Assembly (NCBI GenBank): GCA_902491515.1 | Contig: CABUIC010000004.1 | Coordinates: 72,636-136,635 of the forward strand | Reading direction: 5' to 3' | Source: an uncultured Porphyromonadaceae bacterium | GTDB lineage: Bacteria; Bacteroidota; Bacteroidia; Bacteroidales; Muribaculaceae | DNA: 64,000 nt | In this document: one piece after another, positions 42,001 to 50,546 of the stretch | Layout: every line of letters begins with the position of its first letter | Numbering within the stretch: position 1 is the stretch's first letter | Position numbers and translations under genes: made by a program | Notes under the pieces: generated by a model | What the model was told of the DNA's origin: nothing | Seen by the model: only the letters and a program-made list of their open reading frames with translations | The model's database searches: none

Positions 42001-42520
42001 TGGTGCGGGCTCCCGGCCCCGGCGAGGGGGCGCCGATGCGGTCGGCCTCAAGGCGCGGCCCGCTGTCCTCGCCGGCCTCGGCGAGGAAGTAGTAGGCGCG
42101 GACGGTGTAGGGGTTGATGACGAAGCTGTAGTAGCTGCCGGTGGCGCGGGTCCATGTTCCGGCCCCTACGGCGTAGAACACCACGCCGCGGCCCTCGATG
42201 TATTCGGAGTACACCTCGGGAAGGTCGTCGATGTAGCTGTCCGCGCTCATGACGTCGTCGATTCTCCGGGCGCCGTAGCCGTAGACCCTCACCTTCGAGG
42301 GGTCGCTGAATCCGAGGGCCCGCAGACGCGCGGGAGTGAGGATATAGACGCCGTCGGTCTCGACGGCCACACGGGCATAAGGCCCCTTGCCGGAGAGGGC
42401 TGAGCTCTCGGCGTAGGTGGAGAGGTCGAAAGCGGATGCGGCGATTGCTCCCGCGGCCGCGAGGACCGCGAGCGCCAGGCGCCGCAAACAGGGAAATATA
42501 TGGTTTATGGAAATGTGCAT
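39062..42520 (-). CDS. porU: T9SS sortase PorU (C25 family)
   Basis: 1152 residues with signal peptide (CLRRLALAVLAAAGAIAASA). N-terminal PorU domain: DGVYILTPARLRALGFSDPS, KVRVYGYGARRIDD and YIDDLPEV, typical of canonical PorU. Catalytic dyad of the C25 domain: H654 in NFVGHANTTSWTG and C687 in TATCDFLRWD; this Cys is very near the published catalytic Cys690 of Porphyromonas PorU. C-terminal FlgD-like end (WDLRDSGGRRVPRGIYVYRA). PorU sits on the outer surface with PorV, Z and Q, cleaves sorting domains and attaches cargo to LPS. The start at 42520 is used; the frame upstream is shadow of the dgt gene on the other strand. Confidence 0.85.
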   Translation of the reverse strand: MHISINHIFPCLRRLALAVLAAAGAIAASAFDLSTYAESSALSGKGPYARVAVETDGVYILTPARLRALGFSDPSKVRVYGYGARRIDDVMSADSYIDDLPEVYSEYIEGRGVVFYAVGAGTWTRATGSYYSFVINPYTVRAYYFLAEAGEDSGPRLEADRIGAPSPGPGARTTFYSRLHYETETTSPAECGALLVGEDFRYTTSRRFDFTLTDPAPDSAESPGGWLECSFVARNYSSGPMLQFSINGTTLASTSSDRLLQTINSSHHHGNNNTSRHSFRLPGSDKLTVGIQLISSSPLHAANLNYLSVNYLRQLKLPRSGSLLFSFSGTGGILADAGADTRIWDVTNPVDIKVVEAGSVSGGMGWATPYSGMRDYTAWRPDATFPEPVEFRSISPQNLHAPREKYPEMVIVSPTAYMNAARRLAALHEAEGMTVEVIDPESIYNEFSSGAPDPSGLRKYFKMLLDRSRAADSEHPFRYAMFFTRPTFDPRHLTSYMASSEYPTIPSYMPRSIDASLADTEGYTTDDFVALLEDNSGSRLGYDELSIAVGRVPVTSADQAESVVDKIYEYHDKARTGLWRNRFLFTADDEDQGIHLSQTEKLVSGITSTPNNQHFIRKLYLDAYDRQSGQYPTAREDLFRWLEEGVVWWNFVGHANTTSWTGNSLLTFKDMNNMYLRHWPFLYTATCDFLRWDSNTVSGGEYIFMERHGGGIGAISAVRPVYISDNGYLSAAIGRFIAARDSEGRFIPAGEIYRRAKNDIRNSSGIKIESTNRLRYVFMGDPALRLAISDNIIRLDLPSDGSDPVLGAAGVYELTGRVCSPVSGETMTDFNGSLTAEIYDAERSVTTHGWGDGKEMIYDDYGSILATAAAKVENGTFTLRVAMPEAVAQNYRPAAISLYASTDAKAGEPRVQAAGLCRDYYVYGEKEEQTPDTEAPTIDVLVLNHSSFTNGSVVNPSPALIAEVSDNVGINTATTGIGRQMNAVIDGKTVYSQISTGYTPFSDGRPGGSILYTLDELAEGAHTLTLNVWDTSGNFAERSIEFFVEKNKAPVIFDVYTDTNPASTVANFYVSHDRPEAMATVHVTVYTLLGRPVWTGSAQGPSDMFESVPVSWDLRDSGGRRVPRGIYVYRATITSEGEVFETASRRLAVTAE

Positions 42521-42576
42521 TGATCCGGTCGTGTACTTTTTCGCTAATGAATATAACGTATATTTCGCACACCTTA

Positions 42577-42606
42577 TTGTGCATAGCCAACTTTTTTGTA
42601 CTTTTG
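42577..42606 (+). promoter_or_regulatory. Promoter of dgt, placing the start site almost at the ATG
   Basis: TTG at 42577-42579, 19-base spacer, TACTTTTG at 42599-42606. The expected start site, 6-7 bases further on, is at or next to the ATG at 42614, suggesting a leaderless or near-leaderless mRNA. Confidence 0.6.
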
Positions 42607-42613
42607 CAAATCT

Positions 42614-43963
42614 ATGGAACATATGCAGTGGCACCGCCTCATAAACGACAAGCGCTTCGGGCTCGAGAACTACCATGACCCGAAGAAAAACCGCACGCGC
42701 ACCGATTTCCGCCGCGACTACGACCGTCTGGTGTTCTCCTCGCCATTCCGGCGTCTCCAGAACAAGACCCAGGTATTCCCTCTGCCGGGAAGTATCTTCG
42801 TCCACAACAGGCTGACCCATTCGATGGAGGTGTCCTGCGTAGGGAAGAGCATGGCCGAGCTTGTGGCCGTAGGCCTCCGGGCCCGCCACGCCTCGTCGCC
42901 TGAGGGAACCGAGCATTTCGACCATCTCGGCGACATCGCCGCGGCCGCCTGCCTTGCGCACGACCTCGGCAATCCGCCCTTCGGCCACAGCGGAGAGAAA
43001 GCCATAGGACGCTTTTTCAGCGAGGGCGCGGGCCAGCGGCTCCGCGGACTCCTTACCGACGACCAGTGGGCCGACCTTACGAACTTCGAGGGCAATGCCA
43101 ACGCCTTCCGGGTTCTTACCCACCGCTTCAACGGCCGCCGCGAGGGCGGTTTCGCCATGACTTACTCGACTCTCGCCTCCATAGTGAAGTATCCCTATGA
43201 AAGTTCGCTCGCGGGGGAGAAGGGCAAGTTCGGCTTCTTCGTCAGCGAGCGCGGGAGCTATGAGCGCGTGGCTTCGGAGCTCGGCATCCTGCGGTTGTCG
43301 CCGCCCGGCGAGCCCCTGCGCTTCGCCCGCCATCCCCTCGTTTATATAGTGGAGGCGGCCGACGACATCTGCTACGAGGTGATGGATATCGAGGATGCCC
43401 ATAAACTTAAAATCCTCAGCACCGACGAGGTGGTACGCGCTTTCATGTCGTTCTTCCCCGAGGAGTCGCGCAAGCGCATGACCGGGGTGATGGAAAGGGT
43501 GGAGGACCCCAACGAGAAGGTGGCCTACCTCCGCTCGTGCGTGGTGGGCGTGCTTGTCGAAAAGTGCTCGCAGGCTTTCCTCGACCACGAGGAGGAAATA
43601 CTCTCCGGCACTTTCACGGGCTCGCTCCTCGAACATATTCCCGAGCTCGAGAGGCAGGGCTACGCCAACTGCAACGCCATATCGTGGGCGAGAATCTACC
43701 GCGCCGCGGAGGTTGTGGACGTGGAACTCGCCGGTAACCGCATCATCACCTTCCTGCTCGAAAAGCTCACGGAGGCAGTCACCCATCCCGAGCTTTATTA
43801 CTCCCAGCTTCTGCTGGCGAAATTCCCGCGCCAGTACGACGTCCATTCCCCCGACCTCTTCGGCAAAATTCAGGCAGTCCTCGACCATATTTCGGCCATG
43901 ACGGACGTCTATGCTCTCGACTTATACCGTAAACTCAAGGGGCTTTCCCTTCCCGCTGTATGA
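42614..43963 (+). CDS. dgt: Deoxyguanosinetriphosphate triphosphohydrolase (dGTPase)
   Basis: 449 residues from ATG 42614. HD-domain phosphohydrolase releasing deoxynucleoside and triphosphate from dNTPs. Metal ligands: NRLTHSMEVS (H), LAHDLGNPPFGHSGE (HD) and EAADDICYEVMDIEDAHKL (D). SSPFRRLQNKTQVFPLPGSI at the N-terminus is typical of the long dGTPase group. Controls dNTP pools. The stop overlaps the start of the TPM gene (ATGA at 43960-43963), so translation is coupled. Confidence 0.96.
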   Translation: MEHMQWHRLINDKRFGLENYHDPKKNRTRTDFRRDYDRLVFSSPFRRLQNKTQVFPLPGSIFVHNRLTHSMEVSCVGKSMAELVAVGLRARHASSPEGTEHFDHLGDIAAAACLAHDLGNPPFGHSGEKAIGRFFSEGAGQRLRGLLTDDQWADLTNFEGNANAFRVLTHRFNGRREGGFAMTYSTLASIVKYPYESSLAGEKGKFGFFVSERGSYERVASELGILRLSPPGEPLRFARHPLVYIVEAADDICYEVMDIEDAHKLKILSTDEVVRAFMSFFPEESRKRMTGVMERVEDPNEKVAYLRSCVVGVLVEKCSQAFLDHEEEILSGTFTGSLLEHIPELERQGYANCNAISWARIYRAAEVVDVELAGNRIITFLLEKLTEAVTHPELYYSQLLLAKFPRQYDVHSPDLFGKIQAVLDHISAMTDVYALDLYRKLKGLSLPAV

Positions 43964-45228
43964 AAACCGGAACAATCATAAGCATATTAGCTTTTCTCAT
44001 TACTTTTTGCGTCGCCCCCGCGCGCGACTTCAAGCCCTCGGAAGTCCCCAATGTCCAGCTCGCCGACTCCAATGCCTATGTGTCGGATCCTGAGGGCATT
44101 CTCGAGCCTGCCACCGTCGGGCGGCTGAACGAACTCGCCAGAAATATCCGCCGGACCTCCACGTCGGAGGCATACATCGCCGTGATTGGCTCGACAGGCG
44201 GCATGGATATCGACGAGTTCACCACGGAACTTTTCGGCGAACTCGGCATCGGCAAGACCGACAAGGACAACGGCCTTCTTTTCGTCGTGGCCAGGGACGA
44301 CCGCCGCGCGGCAATCCGCACGGGCTATGGCCTGGAGGGCGTTCTGCCCGACGTTACCTGCAGCCGCATACTCCGCAAGAAGGCATTTCCGAAATTCAGG
44401 AAGGGCGACTTCGACGGCGGAATCCTTGACGCTTTCGGCAGCCTTTCCGAAGTGCTGACAGATCCTGCCAACCTCGAGGAGATACGCTCGGGCATACCCG
44501 ACAGGCGCGCCCGCGGCGGCGATGGCGTCTCGGGGGGCGATGTCTTCCACGTCTACCTCATTGCGGCGCTCATGGGCGCTCTGGTGATGCTCGTGATTTT
44601 TATCGCCACGGCCTACGGCGCGAGAAAGAAGGACGATTTCGGCAAATACAAGGTTCTGGAGCGCCTTCGCGCGCCATATCTGGCCCTGACTTTCCTCGGC
44701 CTCGGGATGCCCCTCCTGGCTTCGCTTCCGCTGGTGATATACCTCCGTCACCTTCGCGACCACAAGCGCTTCTGCCCGAACTGCGGCGCGCGCCTCGTGA
44801 AGATTGACGAGGTACACGACAACGATTATCTTACTCCGGCCCAGGATGCCGAGGAGCGGATTTCGAGCGTCGACTACGATGTGTGGCGCTGTCCCGACTG
44901 CGGATATATGGAGATTCTCCCATATGTCAACAAGTCCGCGCCCTTCGAGACCTGCGAGGCTTGCGGGGCACGGACAGCGAAATATACCGGAAACCAGGTG
45001 CTTCGCGAGCCGACAACTGTTCGCGAGGGCCTCGGAGTGCGCCGTTTCCACTGTCTGCACTGCGGTCACGACCAGGAAAAAATGTACAATATCGCCAAGT
45101 TGCCGCCTGTCGTGGTTGTCGGCGGAGGAGGAGGCAGAGGATCGGGCGGCGGTTTCGGCGGCGGTTTCGGTGGCGGCGGTTTCGGCGGCGGCCTCACCGG
45201 CGGCGGCGGCGCCTCCGGCGGATGGTAG
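43960..45228 (+). CDS. TPM-domain membrane protein with zinc ribbons and Gly-rich tail
   Basis: 422 residues. Signal peptide (ILAFLITFCVAPAR), then a TPM domain (residues ~38-160): YVSDPEGILEPATVGRLNEL, RTGYGLEGVLPDVTCSRIL and the Asp-rich KTDKDNGLLFVVARDDRRAAI. Two membrane segments follow (LIAALMGALVMLVIFIATAY and LTFLGLGMPLLASLPLVIYL). Then the cytoplasmic part has repeated C-x2-C zinc-ribbon knuckles (RFCPNCGAR, WRCPDCGYM, ETCEACGAR, FHCLHCGHD), and the chain ends in a Gly/Phe-rich tail (GSGGGFGGGFGGGGFGGG). TPM proteins are linked to photosystem or membrane-protein repair in some bacteria; the role here is unknown. Coupled to dgt. Confidence 0.85.
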   Translation: MKTGTIISILAFLITFCVAPARDFKPSEVPNVQLADSNAYVSDPEGILEPATVGRLNELARNIRRTSTSEAYIAVIGSTGGMDIDEFTTELFGELGIGKTDKDNGLLFVVARDDRRAAIRTGYGLEGVLPDVTCSRILRKKAFPKFRKGDFDGGILDAFGSLSEVLTDPANLEEIRSGIPDRRARGGDGVSGGDVFHVYLIAALMGALVMLVIFIATAYGARKKDDFGKYKVLERLRAPYLALTFLGLGMPLLASLPLVIYLRHLRDHKRFCPNCGARLVKIDEVHDNDYLTPAQDAEERISSVDYDVWRCPDCGYMEILPYVNKSAPFETCEACGARTAKYTGNQVLREPTTVREGLGVRRFHCLHCGHDQEKMYNIAKLPPVVVVGGGGGRGSGGGFGGGFGGGGFGGGLTGGGGASGGW

Positions 45229-45240
45229 AATCTGGCTTGT

Positions 45241-47121
45241 TTATCTGCCTTGGCTGTTTTTCTCCCGGATCAGGTGCATCTCGCATTTCGCGCAGTCGAA
45301 GTCAAGCCGGTAGCGGAGCCTTGCGTCTTTTGTGGACCGGAGATATAGCGGGCCCTTGGGAAATCGGCCCGCAGGATTTTCGCGAAGGCATTCGCCGAGT
45401 TCGCGTCGGAGGCAGTAGCGGGTGGTCATCACCCTCAGCTCGCCTTCGGGAAGTTCGCGCTCAACTGCTTCCTGCTCCACCCGGCAGCCTCTGTCTTCGT
45501 AGAATTTACGGGCAAGGGGATTGGCCACGTTGGCGTGGTAGTCGAGCTTGAGGTTCAGGGTGTCTGCCTGCGGGAAACTCCTCGCCGGAACGGGGAGGGA
45601 GCGGGAGTAGGCGGCGTCGAGGTCGGCTGTGGCCCGGCGACGCAAGTCGCTGAGAACCGACACCGGAATAAATAGCGCGCGGAGGCTGTCGCGGAGGTCG
45701 CGGAGCTCGTAGACGGTGTCTCCGAGGCGCGACAAGGTCCTCTTGCGCCCCTCTTCCTGAGGCGTCCGGGCTTCCTGAAGGCCGACGGATGCTGTAGCCT
45801 CTCCGCGCAGTCCGCCTGGAGCCTCGACCGAGAGCCTTACCGAGGAATCGCCTTCCCTTTCAAGCCGCATGTCAACTGGAATCACCCTGCGTGTGTCGGA
45901 GCGCTCCACAGAGTCGAGGAATGCCTTGTCGATATTCCGGAACAGGGTCATTCCGGGCCGTACTTTCACTTCTGAGGCCGGGAAGAGCCGATTGCCTTCC
46001 ACGCGGTTGAGACGGAAGCCCTCGAAGGTGCCGTCGGGGCGCGTATAGGTCAGGCCGTCACCGTTGGCGAGGGTGTCAGTGAGCCTGACGGTGAAACTGT
46101 AGCCTTTGCGCGAATCCGGAGCTGACACGACCGTTCCCACGGGGCGCCCGGCCCACTTCGGCGATGCCGCCGATGCCATTTTCATGCCGTTCCGGAGTCT
46201 TCCGTTGAGAAAATACGGGGTGTAGCCCCGGTTGAAGGTGCGGGAGAGGTCGGGGGTGAAGTCTCTTCTTACGGAGCCGTGTGAGGCGCGGACATATTTG
46301 TCGGGATTGGCCCTGACAAGGGCGTCGAGGGCGTCGGAATAGGCGGCGACAACGTTCCGCACGTAGTTCACGTCCTTGAGCCGCCCTTCAATCTTGAAGG
46401 ACGAGACTCCTGCGGCGGCCATTTTGCCGAGGGTGTCGAGCCGGTTGAGGTCGCGGAGCGAGAGATAGTGCGCCGGCGGGGCAAGTTCGCGTCCTTCTCT
46501 GTCGGTTAGACTGTACTGTAAACGGCACATCTGGGGGCACTCCCCCCGGTTGGCGCTGCGCCCCATGGCCACGAAGCCGGCCTGGCAGTCGCCGCTGTAG
46601 CTGACGCAAAGGGCGCCGTGGACGAATGCCTCGAGTTCTGTTCCGGAGGGAACGGCCCGGCGGACCGCTGCTGTCTCCTCAAGGCTGAGCTCGCGGGGGA
46701 GCACAAGTTGCTCGAAGCCGGCGCGGGCCAGGGCGGCGGCCTTCTCCGGCGTGCGGATGTCGCACTGGGTGCTGGCGTGGAGGGCTATGGGCGGAAGCTC
46801 GTCGCGCATCTCCGCGAAAGCCATGTCCTGGACAATCAGCGCGTCCGCTCCGGCGGAATGGAGTTTGCGGACGAGGACCTTGGCATCCTCGAGCTCGGAA
46901 GGGTAGAGGATGGTGTTGACCGTGACGTAGACGCGGGCATGAAAGCGGTGGGCGTATTCGGTCACGCGGGCGATTTCCTCGACTGAATTGCCCGCTGCGG
47001 CGCGCGCGCCAAAAGCAGGACCGCCGATATATACCGCGTCGGCGCCGTGGCGGATGGCCTCGATGGCAGTCTCGGCGTTTTTCGCGGGAGCGAGGAGCTC
47101 CAGGGGACGCGGGGCGCTCAT
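45241..47121 (-). CDS. U32-family peptidase / RlhA-like protein
   Basis: 626 residues. Opening LELLAPAKNAETAIEAIRHG followed by ADAVYIGGPAFGARA is the U32 start. Conserved GALCVSYSGDCQAGFVAMGR, SANRGECPQMCRLQYSL and SSFKIEGRLKDVNYVRNVVA identify the U32 radical-SAM-associated fold with its cysteine motif. Relatives in E. coli (RlhA, UbiU/V, TrhP) hydroxylate RNA or ubiquinone precursors, so an RNA-hydroxylation function is as plausible as proteolysis. The C-terminal ~250 residues carry further U32 domain (DUF3656-like) and a cysteine pair, YRLDFDCAKCEMHL. Start ATG 47121 overlaps the phosphatase stop by four bases. Confidence 0.9.
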   Translation of the reverse strand: MSAPRPLELLAPAKNAETAIEAIRHGADAVYIGGPAFGARAAAGNSVEEIARVTEYAHRFHARVYVTVNTILYPSELEDAKVLVRKLHSAGADALIVQDMAFAEMRDELPPIALHASTQCDIRTPEKAAALARAGFEQLVLPRELSLEETAAVRRAVPSGTELEAFVHGALCVSYSGDCQAGFVAMGRSANRGECPQMCRLQYSLTDREGRELAPPAHYLSLRDLNRLDTLGKMAAAGVSSFKIEGRLKDVNYVRNVVAAYSDALDALVRANPDKYVRASHGSVRRDFTPDLSRTFNRGYTPYFLNGRLRNGMKMASAASPKWAGRPVGTVVSAPDSRKGYSFTVRLTDTLANGDGLTYTRPDGTFEGFRLNRVEGNRLFPASEVKVRPGMTLFRNIDKAFLDSVERSDTRRVIPVDMRLEREGDSSVRLSVEAPGGLRGEATASVGLQEARTPQEEGRKRTLSRLGDTVYELRDLRDSLRALFIPVSVLSDLRRRATADLDAAYSRSLPVPARSFPQADTLNLKLDYHANVANPLARKFYEDRGCRVEQEAVERELPEGELRVMTTRYCLRRELGECLRENPAGRFPKGPLYLRSTKDARLRYRLDFDCAKCEMHLIREKNSQGR

Positions 47122-47942
47122 GGACGGCACTCCTCCATCAGACGGTCGAGGATAGCGAAGCCCTGGAGGCGTCCGGCATTTACGGCGTCGGGGCGGTGGG
47201 CGTCGCTGTTGACAATAACGGGCACGCCCCGCCGGACAATCTCGCGGAGCGGCCGCACGGAGGGAAACATGCGCCCGTGTTCCCGGAAGGCCTTCGTGTT
47301 CAGTTCTATTATAAGCCCGGAGGCGGCGATGGCGTCGACCATGTCGGAGATGCGGGCCCTGTAGAAGGGCTCGTCCTCTATTCCGGGAGCATAAAGGGAG
47401 GCGTTGTGGCCTATTTTGTCGAAATGCCCGATTATGTCGAATCCTCCGGCCTCTATCATGTCGAGGGAGTGGGAGAAGAAAGTGTCGACGACGTATCGGA
47501 TATCGCCGTGGAAGATTTCTGCCATCTTCCGGCTGAAGCTGTCGAAATGGCCGTCTATGTCGGTGGGAACTCCTTCCTGAGAGGGGATGAAATGTACGGA
47601 GCCTATGCGGAAGTCGAGGGGAAGTCTGCGGAAATAGTCGTTTGCAGGGCCCCATTCCGGACCGAGGTAGTCAATCTCCATTCCGGCGAAGAAGGAACAG
47701 ACGGGTCCGAGGAGTCCGCGGATGCGGCGCACCTCCGAAAGATAGTCGGCGACCCTCCCGGCGCTCATGTTGCAGGGAGAGTCGATGGGAATCGGCGAAT
47801 GGGGAGAGAAGCCGTAGAGGTCAAAACCCTCGGCCACGGCCGCGCGGGCCATTTCTTCCATCGGAGCCCGGCCGTCGCAGAACTGTGTGTGGCTGTGGAG
47901 GGTGTAGAGTCTTGATTTTCCTATTTCAGACAGGATATCCAT
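47118..47942 (-). CDS. hisK: PHP-family histidinol-phosphatase (HisK type)
   Basis: 274 residues. PHP metal-binding motifs: LHSHTQFCDGRAPMEEM (H-x-H near residues 16-18), FSPHSPIPI, MEIDY, IGSVHFI, FFSHSLDMIEAGGFDIIGHF and VNSDAHRPDAV at the C-terminus. Such proteins hydrolyse histidinol phosphate in the last-but-one steps of histidine synthesis; other phosphoesters are possible, since no his operon is beside it. Coupled (ATGA) with the U32 gene and 3 bases after the cstA stop, making a three-gene unit cstA-hisK-U32. Confidence 0.88.
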   Translation of the reverse strand: MDILSEIGKSRLYTLHSHTQFCDGRAPMEEMARAAVAEGFDLYGFSPHSPIPIDSPCNMSAGRVADYLSEVRRIRGLLGPVCSFFAGMEIDYLGPEWGPANDYFRRLPLDFRIGSVHFIPSQEGVPTDIDGHFDSFSRKMAEIFHGDIRYVVDTFFSHSLDMIEAGGFDIIGHFDKIGHNASLYAPGIEDEPFYRARISDMVDAIAASGLIIELNTKAFREHGRMFPSVRPLREIVRRGVPVIVNSDAHRPDAVNAGRLQGFAILDRLMEECRP

Positions 47943-47945
47943 AGG

Positions 47946-49394
47946 TCAGTTTGACGGTTGGGCATCGACCCGTGCTCCCGCACATCTGCGGAGATGCCGG
48001 ATGAAGGCAAGGGAACAGAGGACGTCGATTGCGAGCCCGGCGGACACGCCGACGGAGAGCGGGAGCCCGAAGCCCTCGGGAGCCGGGGCGAAGAGGATAT
48101 AGGAGGTGACTACCACGGTCATGAACAGGGCCGGAACGAGGGTAAGGGCGTAGGCCTTCCCTTTTCTCGCGAGATAGAATGTGCACGCCCAGAGGGTGAA
48201 GGCCGCGAGGGTCTGGTTTGTCCACGCGAAGTAGCGCCAGAGGACATTGAAGTCGATGAGCATCAGGGCGATGGTGCCGGCGAAGACCGGGAGGCATACA
48301 AGGAGGCGCCTGAGGATTTTCTTCTGGTCGATTTTCGCGGCGTCGGCGATGATGAGTCGAGCGGAGCGCAGAGCGGTGTCGCCGGTGGTGATGGGTGCGG
48401 CGATTACGCCGAGAAGGGCGAGCACCCCGCCGAAAGCCCCGAGCCAGCTTACGGAAATCTCATGGACGAGGGCGCCGGCCCCAGAATGGGAGGCCATGTA
48501 GCTCTGGAGACCGTCGTAGCCGCCGGTGAACGCTATGGCCGCGGCAGCCCAGATAAGGGCCACGATGCCCTCGGCAACCATGGCGCCGTAGAAAATCGGA
48601 CGCGCGAGGCGCTCGTTCTTCAGACAGCGCGCCATCATGGGCGACTGGGTGGCGTGGAAGCCGGAAATCGCTCCGCAGGCAATGCTGACGAACATCATCG
48701 GGAAGATGGGGTGCCCGGCGCCGGAGCGGTTGTAGAGGCCGTCGGCCATGCCGTCGGGAACGGTCACTGAACCGCTGAGCAGGACGGCGAGAAGTCCTCC
48801 GGCCATGAACAGCAGGGCGAATCCGAACACGGGGTAGAAGCGCCCTATGAGTTTGTCGACGGGCACAACCGTAGCGAGCGCGTAGTAGAGGAAGATGGCG
48901 GCGGTCCAGAAAATGGTGTCGGCCCATCCGGGGGTGAGGTCGGCGAGCAGTCCCGCGGGCGTGACAACGAACACGGCGGCCACGAGTATGAGGAGAAGCA
49001 CCGAGACTACGCGCAGAATCTGCTTGATCACGGGTCCGAGCTCGCGGCCTACGAGCTCGGGAAGGCTCTCGCCGTCGTGGCGGAGCGACATCATGGCCGA
49101 GATGAAGTCGTGGACGGCGCCCCCGAATATCGTGCCGAGGACAATCCACAGGAACGCCGCCGGGCCGAACATCACGCCCATAATGGCACCGAAGATAGGC
49201 CCGAGGCCCGCGATGTTCAGGAACTGGATGAGGAACACGCGCCACGTTGGCATAGGCACGAAGTCCACGCCGTCGGCGCGACGCACGGCGGGTGTTTCGC
49301 GGGACGGGTCGATGCCGAAGATTTTTTCGGCGAGCAGACCGTAGAGGAAGTAGCCGCCGACGAGGACGGCGAGAGAAATGAGGAAAGTGGTCAT
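47946..49394 (-). CDS. cstA: CstA-family carbon starvation / peptide or pyruvate transporter
   Basis: 482 residues, about 13 membrane segments. Family markers: GVDFVPMPTWRVFLIQFLNI, GLGPIFGAIMGVMFGPAAF, FGGAVHDFISAMMSLRHDGE, GFHATQSPMMARCL and GVIAAPITTGDTALRSARL. It is shorter than E. coli CstA (~700), as usual for the shorter Bacteroidota form lacking the C-terminal extension. CstA proteins import pyruvate or peptides. First gene of a unit with the PHP phosphatase and U32 genes; 15 bases downstream of floA. Confidence 0.93.
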   Translation of the reverse strand: MTTFLISLAVLVGGYFLYGLLAEKIFGIDPSRETPAVRRADGVDFVPMPTWRVFLIQFLNIAGLGPIFGAIMGVMFGPAAFLWIVLGTIFGGAVHDFISAMMSLRHDGESLPELVGRELGPVIKQILRVVSVLLLILVAAVFVVTPAGLLADLTPGWADTIFWTAAIFLYYALATVVPVDKLIGRFYPVFGFALLFMAGGLLAVLLSGSVTVPDGMADGLYNRSGAGHPIFPMMFVSIACGAISGFHATQSPMMARCLKNERLARPIFYGAMVAEGIVALIWAAAAIAFTGGYDGLQSYMASHSGAGALVHEISVSWLGAFGGVLALLGVIAAPITTGDTALRSARLIIADAAKIDQKKILRRLLVCLPVFAGTIALMLIDFNVLWRYFAWTNQTLAAFTLWACTFYLARKGKAYALTLVPALFMTVVVTSYILFAPAPEGFGLPLSVGVSAGLAIDVLCSLAFIRHLRRCAGARVDAQPSN

Positions 49395-49409
49395 CTGTGG
49401 CCCTCTTTG

Positions 49410-50399
49410 TTACTTCTTTATCTGGGGATTCTGTTCGGAGGGGCGGCCGAGGTTCTCGCGCATGGTGGTGTCGGCCTCCATGTTTTTCATCCTGTAGTAG
49501 TCCATGATGCCGAGATTTCCGGAGAGGAAAGCCTGAGCCATTGCCTTGGGGAGCTCGCATTCCGCCTCGATGACCTTGGCGCGGGCTTCCTGGGCTAGGG
49601 CCTTCATTTCCTGTTCGCGGGCTATGGCCATTGCGCGGCGCTCCTCGGCCTTGGCCTGGGCGATGTTCTTGTCGGCCTGGGCCTGGTCAATCTGAAGGGC
49701 GGCGCCGATGTTGCGGCCGATGTCGATGTCGGCGATGTCGATGGACAGGATTTCAAAAGCCGTGCCGGAGTCGAGGCCCTTGCTGAGGACGAGCTTGGAG
49801 ATGGAGTCGGGATTCTCGAGAACCTGCTTGTGGCTTACGGAGGAGCCGATGCAGGATACGATACCCTCGCCGACGCGCGCGAGGACGGTGTCCTCACCGG
49901 CGCCGCCGACGAGCTGGCGGATGTTCGCGCGGACTGTCACACGGGCCTTGGCGATGAGCTGGATGCCGTCCTTGGCCACGGCGGTGACGGGAGGAGTGTC
50001 GATGACTTTGGGATTCACGCTCATCTGCACGGCCTGGAACACGTCGCGGCCGGCGAGGTCGATGGCTGTGGCCATCTTGAAGCCCAGGTCGATGTTGGCC
50101 TTGGACGCTGAGACGAGGGCGTGGACCACGCGCTCCACGTTGCCGCCGGCGAGGTAGTGGGCCTCGAGATCGTCGCGGGTCACGTCCTTCAGACCGGCCT
50201 TGTGGGCCTCGATGAGGGCGCGGACGATGACGGAGGCGGGAACCTGACGGATGCGCATGAGCACGAGCTGCATCAGGGAAATCCTGACGCCGCTGACGCG
50301 GGCGGAAATCCACAGGAAGAAGGGGCAATAGTAGAAGAAGACAATCAGCAGTACGATGACCGCGATTGAAAGCAGGATTACTGTCAGTTCCATATTCAA
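49410..50399 (-). CDS. floA: Flotillin-like membrane scaffold FloA
   Basis: 329 residues. One N-terminal hairpin/membrane segment (VILLSIAVIVLLIVFFYYCP), then the SPFH/band-7 domain (GVRISLMQLVLMRIRQVPAS, SASKANIDLGFKMATAIDLA, AKDGIQLIAKARVTVRANIR, LARVGEGIVSCIGSS) and an Ala/Glu-rich coiled coil (QADKNIAQAKAEERRAMAIA). FloA organises functional membrane microdomains. The usual nfeD partner was not seen beside it; cstA lies directly downstream. Confidence 0.96.
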   Translation of the reverse strand: MNMELTVILLSIAVIVLLIVFFYYCPFFLWISARVSGVRISLMQLVLMRIRQVPASVIVRALIEAHKAGLKDVTRDDLEAHYLAGGNVERVVHALVSASKANIDLGFKMATAIDLAGRDVFQAVQMSVNPKVIDTPPVTAVAKDGIQLIAKARVTVRANIRQLVGGAGEDTVLARVGEGIVSCIGSSVSHKQVLENPDSISKLVLSKGLDSGTAFEILSIDIADIDIGRNIGAALQIDQAQADKNIAQAKAEERRAMAIAREQEMKALAQEARAKVIEAECELPKAMAQAFLSGNLGIMDYYRMKNMEADTTMRENLGRPSEQNPQIKK

Positions 50400-50474
50400 A
50401 CAGTGCTTGTTGGTTCAGTTTACAAAGATAAGAATAATTTTTCGTCGAAGCAAGAACGGCGTTCCGGGCATGCA

Positions 50475-50509
50475 CAAAAAAAATCCGCGGTCCCGGCGGG
50501 ACTGCGGAT
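50475..50509 (-). terminator. Terminator of fabF
   Basis: Stem 50483-50494 with 50498-50509 (12 bp, one mismatch, 3-base loop) and a T run of eight on the minus strand. Confidence 0.88.
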
Positions 50510-50546
50510 TGAGTCTTATGAGTTTGTAGTGCGGATGGAGGAGGGA

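Noticed and set aside
39062..43888. 1608-residue fusion of PorU with an upstream domain
   Set aside because: The first 456 residues are antisense to dgt; the signal peptide at 42520 marks the true start.
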